Notes under the pieces: model-generated
Database searches by the model: none
What the model was told of the DNA's origin: nothing
The model's input: the letters and a program-made list of their open reading frames with translations, nothing else
Made by a program: the position numbers and the translations under genes
Assembly (NCBI GenBank): GCA_019054805.1
Contig: JAHQIY010000004.1
Coordinates: 7,510,501-7,574,500, forward strand
DNA: 64,000 bases
Reading direction: 5' to 3'
DNA from: Brachionus manjavacas
Taxonomy: Eukaryota; Rotifera; Eurotatoria; Ploima; Brachionidae
In this document: piece after piece, positions 34,287 to 47,431 of the stretch
How the letters are laid out: every line of letters starts with the position of its first letter
Numbering within the stretch: position 1 is the first letter of the stretch

Positions 34287-35884
34287 ATGTCTGACTCTGA
34301 AAAAAGCCAAGAAAAAATTCAAAATGAACAAAACTGGAATCCGTCTGAGGAAGAACTTTTGCAAAAATTTAAATGTTTTAAATGCTATGTCCAGGTAGAC
34401 AATCTTAAAACATACAAAACCCATCTCTGGGAAAAGCATCTGAAAAAACTCGAGATGATGAGACTGAACAGTTTTTCAGCACGAAAGACTCAACCAAAAC
34501 AAAGTAATGGCAATGCGAAAAAAAAACGAAAAGTCGAGTCCCTCGCATCAATTAAAACAAAATTGATCGGTCAATCGGAATTCGAACAAAGTGACCAAGA
34601 CAACTCTTTTGCCAGTGCATCTGAAACTGAAACAAATGAAATGATGGCAAAAGTAGAAAGTTTATCTTTAGACGAATGTAAATTTTTCAATCTGGAAGAC
34701 ATAGATGAGAAAAAGGTTCTGGAAAGAGCTATGAAAAGGTATCAGCCGAATGAAGATGCAGTTGTAGCGATTCAAAAAAGTCGCATAGGATGGGCTAAAT
34801 GGCGCACAGTCATGTGGCCTTGTATCATTGAGAAATACGCCAAAACTCCAGCAAATAACTACCGAGTATTCATTAGATATTACGAACCAAGTAATCAAAA
34901 AGGAAATATATTCAAAATGCCTTTACCCAATGTTAAAATATTTTTTCACTCATCGGAACATTTTGAGATTAAAGTACATGTTTTAAAATAAGATTTTTTT
35001 AAAAGTTACCTTTATAATTAAGGAAAATTCAGCCGCTAATCCTAACCAAAGATATGATTTTTTCTATTGCTACACTAAGGCTTTAAAAGATTGCATTAAT
35101 TTCTTAGATGAACAAGAAGCTAAAGATAGCGAAGGTCAATTCGACAAGTCGAAGGATAAGAAAATCTCTATTAAAAAAAAGTTTATTGTTAATGGTATTA
35201 TGTATTCTTTGGATGAGATAAAAGAAATGGCTCAGCAAGAAATTAGCTTGGAACAGGAAAAAATTAACCAAGAACGAGAAAAAAGTTCGAACGAGTTGTT
35301 AAAAATTTTGCTTACTCCCGAGCTTGAAAAACATCTAGTATCAATATTTAATGAAGAAATTGTATGTAATAGACATAAAAATTATCTAACCTGTGATGTG
35401 ATAACGAGGAAAAAAATGAAATTTTGTTCGCCGGGTCCTCTAGTTGAAGACGATCAGCAAAAACTAGCGGGGTTTATTAACACTTTAAGCAAAGAAAAGT
35501 ACGAAAATAAACCTGAAATTTTAGTTAATTACGAATATGATGTCTTGTATCCTGAAGTAAACGTTGAGAAAAATTAAAAAAAAAATTTATTGAATTTAAT
35601 TCTAGGCTGTAATCTGGGGATTAAGGCAAATTAATAATGTGAGCTATTCAAAGGCTGAATCAATGTACAGGCAAGGGTTTAAGCGGACGGATGAGGAACG
35701 AGTAAAACAGCGATGTAATCAAATATTGAACAATTTAGAAGACAAAACGAGCACTGAAAGTTCATTGAATAACTCGGATATGAACGAATCTTTGGCAAAA
35801 AAAGATGAGAATGAAGGCATGATACAAAAGATTGAAGATTCATGTGTCAATCAAGACGAACAAAGTGTGGCAAAAGATGCTTAG
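34287..35884 (+). CDS. C2H2 zinc finger + PWWP domain protein, PWWP3A/EXPAND1 (MUM1)-like
   Basis: Exons 34287-34973, 35023-35556 and 35606-35884 join in phase to 499 residues. EXPAND1/PWWP3A is a chromatin protein acting in the DNA-damage response. Near the N-terminus C30-x2-C33-x12-H46-x4-H51 is a textbook C2H2 finger. At 78-83 KKKRKV is a classical nuclear localisation signal. The PWWP domain lies at about 158-240 (AVVAIQKSRIGWAKWRTVMW, then PCIIEKY). The C-terminal segment with VLYPEAVIWGL, SYSKAESMYRQG and DEERVKQR matches the 'LFPEAI..AL' and '(F)LRG' end block of the MUM1/PWWP3 family. The tail is acidic and Ser/Asn-rich. ATG 34287 is preferred to an upstream TTG. The zinc finger is not something I know from vertebrate members. 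Confidence 0.75.
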
Positions 35885-36350
35885 TTTAAGAAAATTATCC
35901 GAAATTTAAAATCGTAAAGCTTGATTTAAATGTAATGCAATAAATAACGAGTAAATAAGATAATTTTTTGTCAACTTCTACTTAAGGATTTGTTATTTTT
36001 TTTTGTAAAATGGAATAAAAACAATTTGTTCAATAATTAATATTATTTTGATTTTTTAATTGATTAAAAAATCTGAAATTAACATTTATTTTTTTAAATA
36101 TTAAAAAGATTTTTTTTCAATTAATTTGATAATTTGATTTTGTTAAATAAGTTTTTTCAATGGAATTTGATGATATTTATTTTTTGAAATATCTAAACAA
36201 TTACATTCGTTCAAAATTTAATAATTAATCAAGAACTTTATAGTTTTTGACTCTAAAGAACTTTTGGGTCTGAAGTAATGTGTAGTTTATAGAGCCACAT
36301 GATACCAGGGATAAACAATGAACTTATTTTTAATTTATGAATACTTTATT

Positions 36351-36583
36351 CCTTAGCATAAAAAGTGTTCCTTTGTGTCCTTTGGTGTACTTTGCCTTTA
36401 CAACGTCTTGAACTGTGTCGTTATAAATAAGTTACATAAAAAACAGGGTCCGGGGCGGAGACCTGGTTTAGGAAATCAGGTTAATTAAAAAAAGAGAGGA
36501 TTTTTTTATATTTATTTTATTAACAGGAAACAATGCAAAGGCAAACTTAAAAAAGGACACAAAAGGACACTTTTTATTCAAGG
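36351..36583. mobile_element. MITE with ~53-bp terminal inverted repeats
   Basis: Left end 36351-36403 and right end 36531-36583 are reverse complements over about 53 bp with a few mismatches. Both contain AAAAAGTGT, a CCTTTGTGTCC-like core and ACTTTGCCTTT. The interior of about 127 bp has GGGGCGGAGACC and no open frame. Size and structure fit a non-autonomous DNA transposon. The target duplication is unclear in T/A-rich flanks. Confidence 0.75.
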
Positions 36584-39500
36584 TATAATTGGAAAAAAAG
36601 AAGTATATGATACGCGATTTAGAGACTTATGCTGATTTGATTCATTTTATTTTCGATGTGTACCAAAATTAAGACTTATGAAATGAAAAACATGAAAATC
36701 TTATGAACAGCATATGAAAATCCCGGTATTTAGAATTTTTTTTCGGTGACGAAAATTAAATTTTGGTCGCCTTCTTTCTATTTCATTATTTGGAAAATTA
36801 AAATAGATTTAAATACAATAAAACATCTAAAATTTTGGAAATTTTATAGATTTCTTTCAAACACCGATTTAAAACATGAGGGAAGTACAAAAATACGAGA
36901 CATTTCCTGGAAAAATGAACTTAAATTTGATTTTTGAACATCTGAACTTAATCAACATTAATTTTTTGCCAAAAATTATCATTTTGATTAAAAATAATCA
37001 GTCAGGTTAGGCTATGGGATCAGAATAATCTAAGGAATTTTTCATTACTGAAATTTTGTAACTTTTGAATTTAAAAAAATGACAACCTTACTAGGAAATA
37101 AGAGATTGAAAATACTCGGGCTCACTAAACTCGAAAAATTTAGAAAAAGTGCATATTTTGAATGCTTTTGTTACGAATTATAGAGGAAAAAATGTATAAT
37201 CAATCGACTAATTGAACAAAAATAAGCTTTTTAAGACTGGAACAACTTAGCGAAATAAAAAAAACAAAATCGATCGGATATGACAAATTTTTTTAAACAA
37301 AATGATGTTATTCCAAAAAAACTTATCTGTCAAAGCAAGCTTGTGAGTCGCCATACTTTTCCGGCATAAATTCAAACCAAATTATTTTAAAATTAAAATA
37401 AGTTAATAGATTAAATTTTCAAAATAAATGTCAACTGTTTTTATGTTTCAAATTAGTAAAGTTGCTGAATAAATGTTGAATTCTTTTTAAATTAAAAAAT
37501 CTATTAAAAAGTCATATTTGTTTATAAGAAATCTTAGGATCCGATAAATGTGTTTTTGGTGCAAAATATAGAAAAAGTTTTCAACTATTCAATATTTTGG
37601 TAAAATTTGATATAAATTTTTTTTTAGAATTAATTTAGCAAGCAGGGCTAAATTTGTTGAAAAAAAATGAAAAATGACAGAAAATCAGGGTTAGGTGTAT
37701 TTTCGCAGAGCCTTAAAGTTTTAGTTTCAATTTTATTATTTTAAAATTGTATTATCAAATTTATAAAAACTACATTCTCTAGTAAATATTTTCATGCTCT
37801 TTTCAAAAATATAATCAGTTTTTTGAGTGTATCGGGAAAGTTATGAGGGTGTTTTTTATTTCATTCGAAATTTTTGATGTGATGATAATATTTTTTAGAT
37901 GAAAAAGAGTGTATAGTAAAATTCAGATAATTAGGAATAAATTTAAATTATCCAGTCTTTTCAAAAACAATTCAAAAATTTAATTTTATCCTATTTATAC
38001 CCATGCTTAATTTCAATAATTATTAGAATAAGATAAAACCAAATTGAATATTCTTACATTTATAGTCTTCAAAAAAAAAAATTTCATTCTTTAAATTAAT
38101 TTTCCTTTCTATCATTCATTTTAGTATATCAAATGGAATCCTTATCAAAAGAGGTAGAAAAACATTTCATAGCTTATTTAGTTAAAATACTTTTTTTCAA
38201 AAATGGAATTTATTTTTCAGCGTTATAATAGCCGTTCACTTACATTATTAAAAAAAAATTTGGAGTCCCATGTTTTTATATTGATATTGGACATTTTTTT
38301 AAAAATCTGTTTAATATTTTCAAGTTAAAAAAATTCTAATTTACTATATTCTTACATGTTAAAATTTTCATCTTTTTTAAGAAAGTTATTTTCTTATGTC
38401 CTACACACATCAAGATTGTGAAAAAAAGTTATGGATCCCGTAAATATGATTTGATTTCATATATTTAAATTAATTTTTAAAGTAAATTTATTTTTTTGAT
38501 TTTAACTTTTGTTAAATCTTTATAACATCTATAGATAGGTCATCTAAAGTAAAGTACATTTTTAATGCTTTTCAAAATTTTTTTAAGATTTTTAGTATTG
38601 AAAAACGAAATAATTAACCTGATAAAATTTTATTTAAAATTCACTCAATTCGATTTTATCTTCAAAATAAAGTTTACAGTGTCTTTTTGAGTAAAATTTA
38701 AAGAAAAAAATCAATTAAAAAATTTCAAATGCTTTAATGAATCATGAACATAAATCAAAGGCATTTGATTGATTAAAATTAAAAATAAAATTACAATTAA
38801 TCAATAAAATTTAGATTATTTAAGTCCAAGAACAAAAAACCATAAATTTTAGAAACAAATTCGGCAAAATTGGCTTTTATTATTCTCATAGAGACGGATC
38901 GAACAAATTAGTGTGTCCATACCATTAAATCAGAATGCTAATCAGAATTTATAGCGCCACATGAGATTAGAATATATTTTTTGTTAAAATGACTTTAACC
39001 ATCGGTTTCGGGACATGGCTTAATTTGATTTTAATTAAGGATCCATCCAAAGTAGAATATTGCGCATCCATTCAACACAATTGTATTAATAAATCAAATT
39101 ATTTGAATTTCAAAAAAGAAAATAACAATTTTTTAAACAGTTTAAGCGTGTCTAATTAGTAAAAATTAGAAATCTAATTATAAAAAATAGTGTTCGTTTT
39201 TTTAAGTAACATTTTTGAATTTTTTCGTCTAATGAAGCATGCTTCAAGTGCACATCAGGTAGTTATTTGTTTATATTACCTTTTTTCTTAAATCTTTCCG
39301 ATCACAAGAAATGGTTTGACTTTATCAATCATATCCTGCTGTTCAATAGTTATGGTAAAAATTTTCCTTTCACTTTGATTTATTACTAAGCCAATTGTTT
39401 TAAAAACAAGTAAATAACCTAAAATTACACAAAAAATTTACTTTGAAAATTTAATAGCTTGTTTTCCCAAAAGATCGGTAGCTTCAATTTTGACATAAAC

Positions 39501-42500
39501 TATTTTATTTAGTCATTTAGTCTAGAACTAATCAAATCAAATAATATTTCTGATATGTCTTACAATTTTAATTTACAAAATATATTCAAAATTTAAAAAA
39601 AGAAAACATTTAAAAGACTAAACTTTTGGAAATCAAAATAAAAAAATTAATCTGTCACATTTTAATAAAACTTAATATTTGAAAACCATGGATTATTTAA
39701 CCCAGTCTTTGCTTCTAAATTCCATTAGAATTGCCATAAAAACTTAATTTTTTCTTTACAAAATCATGCACCGAAAGTTTCAAAAAAAATGCTAAAAAAG
39801 AGACTTCGGAAAAGAAGATGATTATATTCTTCTGCTTTTCAATTTTTTTTAATCTGTATTACTTATTAAATTAAATGATTTTTAATCGACTTTTTACTTT
39901 TAAAATTTAATCAATAATATATGTTATTTTTAGTAAAATTGAATGAGATTAAAAGTCTTTGTACATAAACTTTTTGTTGCAGTTTAGTGAAATAAATAAT
40001 TATTAAAAATATGAAGCTTTTGAAAAAAAATTTTTATTATATGTATTTGTAAATATATAAATTTTTGTTGATTTCATTTTATAATTCAAAAATAATTTAA
40101 AGGTTTTATTTAAAACAAAATCTGGAGGTTTCTTTTGTCATTCTAAAAATTAAAATCTTTTTCTTTTTTATTCACAATACTTAGGTAATCAGCCTGTTTC
40201 ATTTTTATTTTTATCGAATTAAAATATGCTTTTTTGAATAAAAACTTTATTATTTCAATAAATTTTGTTGACCATTTTATTTCTATTGTTTTTCTAACAT
40301 CATTTCCTAGGCTGCAAAGAGGGACTCTAAATAGCCTCTGTTTTACCTCATTTTTTAAGTTGACAATATAAAATATAAAATTTAAATAAGAATAAAATAA
40401 AAATTTTTAAGGAAATTAGAAAAAATAATTTGAAATGATTTTAGCAATTTTATCAAAATCAATTTTTACTGTTATGCCAAGCTTTTTAGATGTTGTTATT
40501 TTTAAATAAAAAAATCCATGTTTATGTTTAAATAATTTTCAAAATTTTAATTTAATTTATTTCAAATTTAATTTTGTTAATTTTGGCTAAATTTTCATAC
40601 TTTTTCCCAAAACTGAATAATTGTCCTGTTTTTTTGCTCATCTGAAAAATATAAAAAATATAATTTTTTAATTTAGCTTGTATTTAATAGAATAGTAATA
40701 TCAATAATAAAATAAAAAATCATTAAATCAAATTCATTTAGATTTTTCTAACACATCACACTCCTTCTTCATCGTTTTTATTCTAGGTTTTGAAACCACA
40801 AAATTCCAAGTCCCTTTTAAATATTTTCAACTCAAATCGATTCTTATTCAAATCAGAAAGCACCCCATGGAAAATGAATAAACATTTGAAAAATTATAAT
40901 CTTATTAAAAGGTGGTTGTTTTTCATCAATAAAAATGAAAAAAAAATTTCGATTAAGATTAATTTTTTGTTATAATCAGTTTTTATTAAAGCATTAGGGC
41001 CCCGTGTTCAAGCGATTTTTTCTTTGGTGTCTTTGAGTATTTTTATTTGTAAAGTTAAATTAGGTAAATAAATTGATTTAATTACAATCAAATGATTGAA
41101 TAGACATAAGTATCAATAGCATAAGAAAATTATTATTGTATGCTTTTTCATGTGTTAAGATAAAAAAGTGCTCAAAACCCAATCCATCCAAATTAATTAC
41201 TGCTTGTTAGAAAATAAATGGAACATCTGAGAATTTTTAGGATCTGTTCGATAAGCAATAAAGCGTCTCCTGGTGATTCCACAATCGTGTTAAGCACTAT
41301 ATTATCTTATTTTTGAGCTCATTGAATCTAAATGCTGCTCTAAAAGTCATAAAACTTATCAATATTTTTTCAATCTTTTTTATGTTCTTCAAACTGATAG
41401 AGTCGAATTTTTTACAAGATAGAAAAACTAATGGCCAAGACATTCGATCTCTTTTATTACGGTATTAACTTAATTTGAGCTCGTTTAATCTCACTATCTT
41501 AGATTGCTCTGCATCGAGCTGATACAATCGATGGCTTTCTTTCGGCCGAATTGATCGTATCAATTACTCACACAGAAAAAAGTGACTCTGAATAATGAAT
41601 TAATTGTTGAGGCATAAAAAATTGGATAATTTTTCAAGACTCTCTCTTTGTTTCTTGCTGGAACAGCCAGCAAAAAAGGTAACATATCTGTTGCACACAT
41701 TGTTCACGCTTGAGACCATAATAGACTTTAACTAACGGTTCATAACAATCAAAAAAATTTAAAATTCAAATTTTTCCTAATCTCCCAAGTCAAATCTAAT
41801 TAGGTTAATTGTGCTTCAAATTTTAAGAAACGATAAAATTCTCGGAATTTCACAATTGATTCCGACACAATCAAATACTTTGTAATCTTTCGTATCCCGA
41901 AAGACCACTAATTAATAAAATAAAAACTAGTGACATTTGCAGAGAAAATAAGAAAATAACTTTGACTAATCTTTAAATATTTGATTGACAGTCCGATACC
42001 TGGCAAACAAGTGGTTAATTGCAGTTGGCTTTCAATTCAATTCGAACAAAAAAAGAACTTTAATCATGAGCATAAGCTGCCCCAGGTCACCAAATTTCAT
42101 GCAAAAAAACTATATTAACTTATTGATTAAGGAGCGAGCTCACGTTTGATGTTTTGTTGACTAATGGATAAATGATAGATATTGGCGCTGGTAATTGACG
42201 TCGTATGCTGTCCACGCACAATTCCCAATAGGCTCTGAACAATTGTTTTCATTCTAATAATAAAATTTATCATTATGATTTTATCTCTTTTTTTTGTTTC
42301 GACAGTGGGCAGACTTAATTCAAAAAATCTCCTTGCTTGACTGACTTTGTTTGATGCTTCTTTTTTGTTGTTGTTGTTTATTGTCCATGTTTTGTTGTTG
42401 TCCTACCAGTTAAATTTACAATTGTAATTAAGTTTTTAGGACTTATCCGGGGACGAAATTTTTTGATGTTTCTAATTAATTAGCTTAATTAACTAGATGA

Positions 42501-43139
42501 TGCGTTCGGACAAAAATTAATGGAATGACAGCAATAGAATTTGAATTTTTGAAATTTTTTTGTTCTATTCTTGTTCTGAGTGACTGGTGATGTATGATTC
42601 GAATGAAAGCGTAGTCAATAAAGATAAAATTTTGAAGTTGACGCTTTGAAAGTTTTGAACAACAGTTAAATCAAGCGAAAAAAGCCAGCTTTAATTGCAA
42701 ATTTTAATTTCTGGAACTTTTGAAACAAGAGTCCTCAATGCTGCATTATTTAACAGTTATCATTCTGAAAGAGTGGCTAAATAGGATGCCAAGTCGCTGA
42801 TCGAATTACCAGTTGCCAAAAGATCTTTGTCTCATATTTCTCTAATTAATTTAGAACATTTGATTTGCAGTCAAAGACCAACTTTGTCAAATTTTTTTTT
42901 TCATTTTTTTTGTTGCTTCCAACTTTTAATTAACTTATTGATTTTATCGTATCCTGCTAATCTTTTGTATCTGTAGAGAAATTAATTGAAAATTCGATCT
43001 TCGGCCAAGGTATCCTTGAACACTTGGAAATGCTCGAATTTCAGGTTTGTTTATGCGTTTCGAAACTGTAAACTTGAAAATTTAATATTCTGCTAAATGT
43101 AACAAAAGATTGAAAAAAAAAAGATTTTTTTGATAAAAA

Positions 43140-43640
43140 TTTGTTTATTTTAAAAAATTCTTCATTTTTTTAGTTTTTTTGCCATTTTTAAAATCTAATC
43201 AAAAAATAAGTGAAAAATTTAGAGTAACCTTTTGTCAATTATTTATTTCTACATCTTCAAAGAGGTTATTTGGTAAAAATGATGAAAAAAATTTTTTTGT
43301 AGAAAACAAAAATTATTGTCTATTTGATTTGGAAAAAATTTATAAAATTCTCCATTCTTTTTTTTTTTCATTTTTAAAATCTAATAAAAAATAAGTGAAA
43401 AATTTAGAATAAATTTTTCTCAATTTTTTATTTCTACATCATCAAAGAGGTTATTAGGTAAAAATAAGTAAAAAAAAGATTTTGTAGCAAACAAAAATTA
43501 TTTATTTAGAAAGATTGTTGTCTTTTTGATTTAGAAAATTTTTTTAAATATTCTTCATTCTATTTTTACCATTTTTAAAATCTAATCAAATAAAAGAGAA
43601 AAAATTTTTCTCATTTTTTTACCAAAAAATGAGATTTTGC
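43140..43640. repeat. Short tandem array of a ~190-bp unit
   Basis: The landmark CATTTTTAAAATCTAAT recurs at about 43183, 43369 and 43570. Each time it is followed by AAAATAAGTGAAAAATTTAGA-like sequence in the first two units. TTTCTACATC(T/A)TCAAAGAGG then TAGG(T/G)TAAAAAT-like sequence recurs about 60-100 bp further on. Two full diverged units and a partial third are present. Open frames inside (43179-43394) are by-products. Confidence 0.7.
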
Positions 43641-45239
43641 CGATAAAAAGTTTATTTATTAAAAAAAAATAAAAGTGCCTGATCAAAAAATATAAAACTG
43701 AAACAAATGTTAATATTGTCCGAAATTTGTCATTCAAAATTGTCCAGAAATTTACATGTCCTGCTAAATTTTGACTAAAACTCATATGTTTAATATTTTA
43801 AATGTATTTTCTATTTAATTTTGATTGCTGAATTTTGAGCTAGCAGGAACAAAAAACATTTGCAATCGAAGTAATAAATTTTCTTATTGACAGGCTGTGA
43901 GAGCCTGCAAATACGGATCATTGCAAGTAGGCACGCGATAGTCAAAAATAGGCAATGACAAATAGCTTAAGAGATAAATCAATGCCTTACATAATATTTT
44001 TCGATGTAAAAATAACTAATCAGATCTTTCTCATTTTCAATAAATCAAGTATGCTAATCGCTATTAATTGTCACATAAATTCAATAGAGATTTTTTAGAT
44101 TTTTAATCGTTTGTTTGGACAATAAAATTTAAATTTTCAACAATGGGACTTAATCACTTATTTGTGCACAAATAATGCTGATAACAATCAGACCTGTAAT
44201 GAAATGAAAGAAAAAATCGAGAAAAAAAAACATATGAATCATTTTAAATGCTTAAGATTAAGTTGGAATTATTTTTTCTTTTTATTTTTGTTGATTCTGT
44301 ACAAATTAAGTGCTTTATTTGTATATCTCTGAAGTAAAAGATCTCGAGAGGGGGATTAATGAATGACAATTGATTTCAAGAAAAAAAATTGCCAAATCTG
44401 TGATCGATTCTATCTACTGGCAATAAATTTGACTTAATTGAATTTTTTGTTTGAAAAGTTTTCTATTAAATCGCTCGACAGCACCCGGAGCATTTATCTG
44501 ACGCAATTTAAGTCAAATCTTTTAAACCCGCGTTCTTCTATTGATCCAAAACTCGTATCTAATTGCCAAAAATGATATTAATTATTTGCAAATCAATTAG
44601 AATTCGCCCTAGTCTTGTTTTCTCTCACAGCAAAAATTTGCATGATATAAATGATTGAATTTTCGTTCCATTTTTTTCTTGCTTCATCTTTCTTTTAGTT
44701 GACTTGAATTTTTAAATTACAATTATTTATTAGCTTTTTTTCTTTCTCCATTTCTCTTTCATCAAAGGAACTTCAACTTCGAAAACATAAAGTCTTCGAA
44801 CAAGAACCAAAAATAAAAACAGTAGTCAAAAAAAAGCCAAAATTATTGATTTATAAAAGTTTATTTTTATATTATAATATTTCAAATATAAACAAAATTA
44901 TTATCAAACAAAAAAAAAAACTAAAGTAAAAAAACAAAATTAAAAATTATCAAACTACTTTGAAAACAAAAAAAAGAATAAAAATAAAATAAAACGCAAT
45001 AATTTAAGATTTGTTTAATTCTCGAAAAAAACATGTTCATTCTCTTTTTTTTGTGTCCTAAATGCTTTAGCCTGAAAATTTACAATTTTTAATATTAAAC
45101 TTGGTTAAAGCTTGTCAGTCAAAATTAAATTAAAAAAAAGAAACTTAAACAAAAAAAAACACTTAAAAATTTATAACAAAAAAATCTTTTAATTAAAAAA
45201 ATATAAGAAATTTATCCATTTGAAGTCATTCTTTTTTTT

Positions 45240-47431
45240 TTATTTTGGCACACCTAGTCCAAAATGTCCAACACTGCTAAACGCGGAATTCATCAAATTG
45301 CTCATGCCATTAAGGAACACAGGCGATGGAACTGAATTGCCGAATACCGCCACTGCCGCAGCTGAATTCGCCGAGTTCGGTGTCGTATAAGCACTGCTAT
45401 TGTACTGTGAACTGCTGTTACTGCTGCTGCCAGTCGAGTTGTGATAGCCACCTCGCGGAGACGACATGTTAGACGAATGACCACCTCTTGAATAAACTAA
45501 AAAAGTAGGCAAAAAATATTTTTTAATTTGAATTTTCATAGCCAAAGAAATAAGATGGCCTACCATCAAAAGTGTTTGCGTATCCATTGTTATAACTAGA
45601 CTCAGCCTCATGATCACTGGGCGGTGTTGGCAGCGCAAAATGGTGTGGATTGCCGCTCATCGAGTACCACTGCTCCAGTAGATCAGCAGCGCGCTTCACT
45701 AGAATATCTTTGGACAAGCGGTCCGGATCGCCCGGATACCGTGTTATATACTTTTGCAGCCTCTGAAATCCATACTCCATTGAAGAGTCAGATATAGCTA
45801 ATTAAATAAAAAATTAGAAAAAAAATATTTTTGTTTTTAATTTTATTATTACGTGTGTAGACAAATCTGCCGGGCATTTCGCGGCAAAACTGCTTGCCCT
45901 TGAACGACAATGTGACATCACAAGGACCAGAGTGTCTTTGCGGGGTCTGCACCTTGATGGCGTGCGGGCTGATCACTTCTCCCCAAAGAAGCGCTGAGCC
46001 GAACACTACTTGCAGGCCTTCGAAAAAATTGTCGCCCACAATCACCACTGTGGTGCCGCCACTGATTGCTCCCTCGCTAGGACACACTGCTTTTATCACT
46101 GGGGTCGCCAGTTGGCTTGACGCTGACGAAGAGTTCGATATTGAGCCTAAGCAACAACAGCAAGAAATTAGTTAAATATGTTCTCTCTTCTTTTTATGCT
46201 CAAGCTTACTCGCTTCCAAAGGGTCTACTCTTCTGGTGCGTCTGCCATGCTTTGAATTGTTGTGCACAAACATGTTGTCCGACACGGCCAACAAGTGACC
46301 GTCGACGCTCACTGTTTGAGATAAGACCACTTGAAATCGACGCATGTCCCGCGGATTTCCAGCGTTTTTCAAACAGTTCTGGTTGCATTTGAGAAAAAAT
46401 TTGAGGAAAAATCTACAAAAAAAATATAAATTCAAATTAATCAAATTAGTCGAAAAAAAAATAAAAAAAAAAATTTTTTTTTTTTAAACTCTATTCTAAA
46501 TCGATTGTCGTCGATCCCTATAGAATCAAATCGAAATAATTTTTCTCTTTTTTTATTTATTTGTTCTTGTTTATCTAATCGCCTAATCTCTGAGGCATAT
46601 TTGCTCAAAAGTTAAACTATTGTCAATTATTGCTAATTTTTCTCTTTCTTTTTTTTACTTATTCTCTTTAGACTCTATAATTAAATGAAGAAAAAAAATT
46701 AGTAGAAAAGTCCACAAACTAACCTGTCAATGATAACGGGATCAGATGGCGTCTCATTTCGGTTACCACAGCTCTTTTTGTCACAGCATCGACTGCACAT
46801 GACCTCATGTGTCAGCAATACTCGGCACATCTCCGGATTTTTGTCCTGACCCTCGTAAATTATGGGCTAAAAAAGAACAAAACAAAAAAATAAAATAGAA
46901 ATTTTTTTATCTTTTATTAGAGAAAAAAAAAGCCGTACCAGCTTGGTAACCGAGTCAATCATTCGGATAAAAATGTCCTGCTCTTGTCTAAAACCGTTCT
47001 GATACAACAAATTGAGACGATAGTGAATGCCGTTCATGGTCTTTATGCCGTCTATTTCCAGGTCCTTTTCGACAAAGCCCACAAAGGCAGTTCTTTCGAT
47101 TTCGACCGGCTGGCCGTTCCGGTCGTACAGCGCCACTACGAAATGAAAAAAATTGCTCTTTCTCAAGTTGTTGGGCGGCTGTTTTTCAAAGTGGGCCCGA
47201 TGCAGACCCGACAACGAGTTGTCGTGCAACAAAGCCTGGTGGTGATTGAGCAATAGTTGCTGTTGATGCTGATGCTGAAATTGCTGCTGCTGCTGATGAG
47301 CCATCCAGCCTCGCAGCGGCTCTTCCTTCAGTATGGACAAAGTGGACAAAGACGGGCCTCTTGGTTGAATTTCCTAGACAAAATTAAACTAATTAGCTTC
47401 TTGTTCAGCTGTGTTCTGATCGACTTACCAT
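45240..47431 (-). CDS. COE/EBF family transcription factor (collier/knot)
   Basis: Coding exons (descending): 47431-47429 (ATG only), 47373-46939, 46866-46724, 46412-46210, 46146-45853, 45797-45564 and 45496-45240. They give 522 residues in phase. COE factors specify neurons and other lineages. After a Gln/His-rich N-terminus, the DNA-binding domain ([13 protein letters not shown] [20 protein letters not shown], then [15 protein letters not shown]) contains the COE zinc knuckle H166, C170, C173/C174, C179 ([14 protein letters not shown]). The block [20 protein letters not shown] and [13 protein letters not shown] follow. The IPT/TIG domain is about 285-360 ([18 protein letters not shown]). 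The HLH region ([20 protein letters not shown], then [13 protein letters not shown]) has the single second helix typical of invertebrate COE. The Ser/Asn-rich tail is short, about 90 residues. Large noncoding regions flank the gene on both sides. Confidence 0.97.

Larger units (their letters stand above)
35885..45239. other. 9.4 kb gene desert 3' of the COE gene
   Basis: No protein-coding gene could be supported. A MITE (36351-36583) and a tandem repeat (about 43140-43640) are listed separately. From about 41.2 to 44.7 kb the sequence is visibly less simple than the surrounding AT-rich DNA, with many TAATTA/CAATTA-type words. It could be regulatory DNA or long 3'UTR of COE. One exon-like segment, 40786-40911, has a T-rich 3' splice site, an open frame (LLNIFNSNRFLFKSESTPW) and a GT after AAAAG, but no partner exons were found. 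Confidence 0.5.

Noticed and set aside
40786..40975. Exon-like segment with T-rich 3' splice site
   Set aside because: No partner exon or recognised domain within 4 kb on either side; mentioned only in the gap description.
43895..43915. CAGGCT...AGCCTG mini-hairpin
   Set aside because: 6-bp stem only; expected by chance in 64 kb.
43920..43945. TAGGCACGCG as a miR-124-like seed
   Set aside because: Only a short core matches and the flanks do not fold into a precursor with a complementary arm.
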